Part shown: positions 59,821-64,000 of the stretch, in pieces
Layout of the letters: each line of letters opens with the position of its first letter
Numbering within the stretch: position 1 is the stretch's first letter
Source: Dendronephthya gigantea
Lineage: Eukaryota > Cnidaria > Anthozoa > Malacalcyonacea > Nephtheidae
DNA: 64,000 bases
NCBI RefSeq assembly: GCF_004324835.1
Contig: NW_021163112.1
Location: forward strand, 652,001 to 716,000
Direction: 5' to 3'
The notes under the pieces: model-generated
The model's database searches: none
What the model saw: the letters and a program-made list of their open reading frames with translations, nothing else
Told to the model about the DNA's origin: nothing
Program-made: the position numbers and the translations under genes

Positions 59821-62800
59821 AACATACGTTATATCTGACTGACTACGCGCATGATCAAAATCTATTTATAAGAGATTTCTTTCATGTCTAAGTCGGGAAA
59901 GAGTGGTACTAAAATTCACAATGCATCATGGGACTGCTCATGGGTCGACGACTTTTTCCTCGTCCGAAAACAGTCCCATAATGCAACTTCAGTATTGCCA
60001 CACTATTCTTCCTCAACTGCATTGGGAATCTATAGGAAGGACATACCTCGTGCAGACAGTCATGTCAGCCGAAGCGCGTGCATGAAACAATCCTCCTACT
60101 TTGGAATCTAAATCCTAGATAAAACTACCTAAGTATAAAGTAGAGAGCTCTTGAATTGCGTCATAGTCAATTTAGGAATGCAAAGTTCTAATCCCCTCGA
60201 ACCAAGAGCTCTTAATTGGAGAAACTTATCAATAAATAATTATAAGAAACAAAATATCCCCATATCTATGTTTAACTATGGAAATTGTTTCAAATATACT
60301 AGAGCACCTACAATTAGCAGGATAAATTCTAACGATATCTTTTCTATAACTTTGCCACGCTCACAGAGAACCCGCTTATAGCTACAGCAACATAATATAT
60401 CGACACACAAAATTAAGTTAATTGATAGGACTGTTGCATTTCATTACAACGATGTCTTGTCTAACACTTTGCCGTGATCAAGACAAAAAGCATTAACTTG
60501 AACATAATGCATCGAATTGTTCAATGGAAACGTTACATTTACAGGTTGAAGAGGCTATCTGTTGCATTTCAATTGGAGAACTTGCTACTATATAAAGCTT
60601 ATACTCAATTTTAGCCTCATTTTGAGATGACTATAAACTTCGCGTGGACATAAACAATTTAATTTAATATAAACGACTATATAGCCACAGTATATAATGG
60701 GTACTAAGACTTTCATGGAATACTTTATTGAAATTTTGTCCTTTCCAATATTTCTCTCCGTTTTAATGTTTTATAAGACTCGTTTTTCGCGGTTCAGATA
60801 CATTTCTTGGACATGGGTTTGAGGTCATAAAAAAAACTCATGCAGATAACACTATATATAGACAATAACAACGAAGATTTTTGGAAATTTAGACAATTTA
60901 TATGCAGGCATTTCGCACCTCTATCAGAAAAGCTAACCCCATTAACATTAACAAGATATAAAAACAAGATTTTTTTCCTGAAAAACACCTCTAGCTGTCA
61001 CAATAGTCACTTGGCAATGAATCATATTCAACATGCATAGCTTCCATTCACGGCAATCGTGTCGAAGATTGATTCAGCGTAAACTTGCAGACAGATCATT
61101 CTGTTAACACGAACCCGAATCCATTTATTCCACCTTGGACTAAATCCAAGAGAGGGAATTTTGAAAATGAATTGAATTATTAAAATTTTTGACTCGTTTT
61201 CAAACCACAAATGCCAAAACTGAGGTGTTTAGAAACTATCCTGCTGTCGAAAAACATCCCCTGCATAATCTAATAACGCATTCGAAAATTCATGAAATCT
61301 CACGAAGGCTATATAATTTTCACGAAACATTGCTGTTGCGAAATCCAAAACCGTTATACATGTAATCCTGTACTGGAAATCATAGAAAAAATTTTGTCTG
61401 TAATTTTGTAAGAGTGCGAATCCGATCAATGTACCATTTACATAGCTAGTTATGGCTATCGTAAACAATACAAGCAAAATACATCCTGTCCGGGAGGATT
61501 TAAAGGTTATGAACAATTGTTAGAGTCTGAACTAATCTTTCAAAACGGGATTGCTGTATTCAAGCCTGTATTATCTCAGAAACGGAAACCTTTAATATGA
61601 TTAATTCATAAAAATTGTTACTTAAACTAACCATCAAAAAAGGAAACATGACATGTGAGAATATTTCCATTCTATTCTATACTGAGATATCGCAACATCA
61701 TGAAATAGCATGCAGGTAAACATGCGCAAATAAAGCTTAGCTTACGCCCTATTAGCATGCAGTCATACCGATATAGTGTTGCAATTTTATATTTAAGCTG
61801 ATTCTTGCATACTGACAAAATTAGCGACCCCTTTTACACCCTGCTAAAATCTCTTTCTTACAACCTTGCGCAGGATTGGCTGGAAATATTGGGGAAGATA
61901 AAATGTTGCTGAAACTTAAGCTTGTTTACGAGCCCTTATATTCGTAAAAGAATCCTCAGAATATACAGGAGTTTATAAATGTGAAATTCCTACAACAGTT
62001 GTCACAAAAATTAACTTTCAATGTAAAGCTAGCGATGGACTATATGAACAACCTGCGAGCTATTATACTGATGATGAGTCTCGTAAACCGCAGTATCTTA
62101 CTGACCTCCTCCTTACTTAAGAAAGAGGAGGGGCTGTTCTTCACTTCCATAACCCGAAATGATGAATTTTGTTGTTGAAGCAAAGCGTGCGTGTCGATGT
62201 GTGGTGTGGATCAAGCAAAACACTTTAAAATAAGACAATCGTGTACGTCATGAGTATAAAAATATATAAATCTAAATAAGGACGAGACGGAACGAGCCAA
62301 TATTGATCTCAACATTGATTAATTTATAAAGTAACGAAAAAATGGAATAAAAATAGGTGATTAAATTCAATCAACTTAAATCCATTTGTTACAAAGCTAT
62401 AAATCTACTAATGTTTAAATCCTAATTTGCGGTGACGGTGTATAGTTCCACTCTATAGCGAACGGTATGGCGGGATAATTGCATATATTGTATATTGCCT
62501 GGGATGTTTTGAATGCGGTGCATATGGGAATCAAAACAGATTCAATTCAGCAAAGAAAAAAAAATCGCGATAATGGACCGCTGGATCTGAATATTGAAAA
62601 TTGTGTTGTTATCTCTCCAATTATCTTGTTTGCATGTGACAGTCACAGTGTGAAGTCTGTCAGCTGCATGTAAATTGAAAATCACACACTAAGATTGCTG
62701 TCGCGATAAATGCTGCGGGAAAACCTTTTCTGGAACCGCGTATCTGGATCTTAAGCTAGTTCTTCACACAAGACGAAACACTTTTGCTCGAAGCGCCAAT

Positions 62801-64000
62801 TTTGTTCTCGTTTTCAGCGTCAGCATCTGGAACTAATTGAAGTTATATAAGTCGATTCGCGTGAAGGAGTCTCGGGTAAAAAACCCCGCATCTATAATTT
62901 GTGATTCAGTCTGATACAGAAATCGTTCAAAACAAAAATGCTCTGATTTTAACTATAATACATTCATGATAAGGATATATGAGTGACAATATGTGACATG
63001 GGCCTATTGAATATGCAATAAAAAGAGAAATCAATTATTCATCAAGGAAACCACTGTCTCTCAAACTGCTTGTTTTGGCTAAATTACATGCATGTATAGC
63101 TACAAAATTGAACTGCATGCAGAAAAGTGATTTTAAAGTTTTTTTAGCAGATTCGAGAAAGAATGATTAATGTAACACGAAGTAGGGCATAAACATATGT
63201 TTTCAGAGCAATTTTAAAGTTTTTCAAGTAAATGTTTTTAAGGTTACATGGTTTTAAAGGTGTCCTGGAAATTTAGGACCAATTTATCAATGGTGTATGG
63301 AGAAATTTGATATATACCATGCCAATTCTGCATGTCATGAAAAATGTAATAAATTAAAATTTCAAAATATGCCATTGAACAAACCTATACGACTGGCAGT
63401 TGGAATTATGAAAATGAAGCCTGCATGCGTACATCGGGCAGACGGAAGAACATTAATAAATCTTTGAACCAAAAAACGTCAAAACCATAAAATATGAGTC
63501 GTATGATTAGGTCATAACAGCACTAAATATATTTTTGTCTAACTATGCGGATTTTTCATTTTTTATGTAATCCAATTGCCGATTAACTGATTATGAATTC
63601 ATTATAAAAAGAGCAGGAAAGGAAAGTATGAATATAAAAAAATAAACTTCTAAATATAAATTCCATATCTTAAATTGATCTTTGTTTTGCATTTGAATAC
63701 GGAGCCTCTATATATACAGTTTTGTATCAATACGGTATGAAATGATATCGGAAACCGTAAAAAACTAACTTTTATTAACAAACATACGCGTTGTTTTGAA
63801 AACCTTGTGGAGTTTACCGGCTTGCCTCGAGATTTCACCATATTTAAACAAATTCTATTTCATATAGACCCCAGTAGAGTGCAATTATGATTTGGTTCGT
63901 AATTAGACTTGTTTCGGTGGGTACATTTCTCCCAAATATTGTACATTTCACTTTGCATGTATTAAGGAAATCCAGGGATAATCCCTGTGCCTTCAACGCG
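59821..64000. other. Intergenic to window end, no supported gene
   Basis: AT-rich. A 95-codon minus-strand frame (61229-61516) contains a hydrophobic helix and a VNGTLIGFALLQNYR stretch faintly like GPCR TM1, too weak to call. A 65-codon frame near 61981 is likewise unrecognised. Confidence 0.4.

Noticed and set aside
61229-61516. 95-codon minus-strand ORF with one hydrophobic helix
   Set aside because: Only a faint resemblance to a TM1 region; no second helix pair or other family motif nearby.

Overview
The window is animal nuclear DNA: AT-rich, with small exons in long introns, GT-AG splice sites, AATAAA signals, many short inverted-repeat elements and TA microsatellites. A cnidarian (probably anthozoan) fits best, from the Homer gene, a neuropeptide-type GPCR with an unpaired GPCR neighbour, a TauE/SafE-type transporter and a local expansion of secreted fibrinogen-like proteins. 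That placement is inference. Exons were joined by hand from reading frame, splice sites and phase. Layout: 946-3196 (+) is a four-exon TauE/SafE-family membrane protein. 6.5-21.2 kb (+) is the most distinctive part: four tandem, head-to-tail, apparently intact copies of a three-exon gene for a secreted 251-residue fibrinogen-related protein. All four have the same exon lengths (84, 445 and 227 nt). The first two sit in a roughly 5.03 kb direct duplication whose upstream regions carry three promoter-like modules each. 23863-24996 (+) is a single-exon rhodopsin-class GPCR with unusual core motifs. 31803-36382 (-) is a nine-exon Homer gene, complete from the EVH1 domain to the C-terminal coiled coil (373 residues). 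38030-49043 (-) is a four-exon peptide-receptor-like GPCR of 345 residues whose first exon lies 9.5 kb upstream of the rest. From 49 kb to the end no convincing multi-exon gene was found, only one 108-residue ORF of uncertain status. The intergenic DNA is full of small non-autonomous elements: a hAT-type MITE with an 8-bp target duplication, two CAGGGTG-ended elements at TA sites, a set whose ends start GGGA next to TA, two foldbacks sitting in TA repeats, a perfect 43-bp-arm hairpin, and a foldback family with a hammerhead-like core, one copy of which is flanked by 14-bp direct repeats. The genes are not an operon and need not share a pathway. Homer is a scaffold of calcium and glutamate signalling, the two GPCRs are probable sensors, and the fibrinogen-related cluster looks like a recently amplified family of secreted recognition, defence or adhesion proteins whose variation is concentrated in the last exon.
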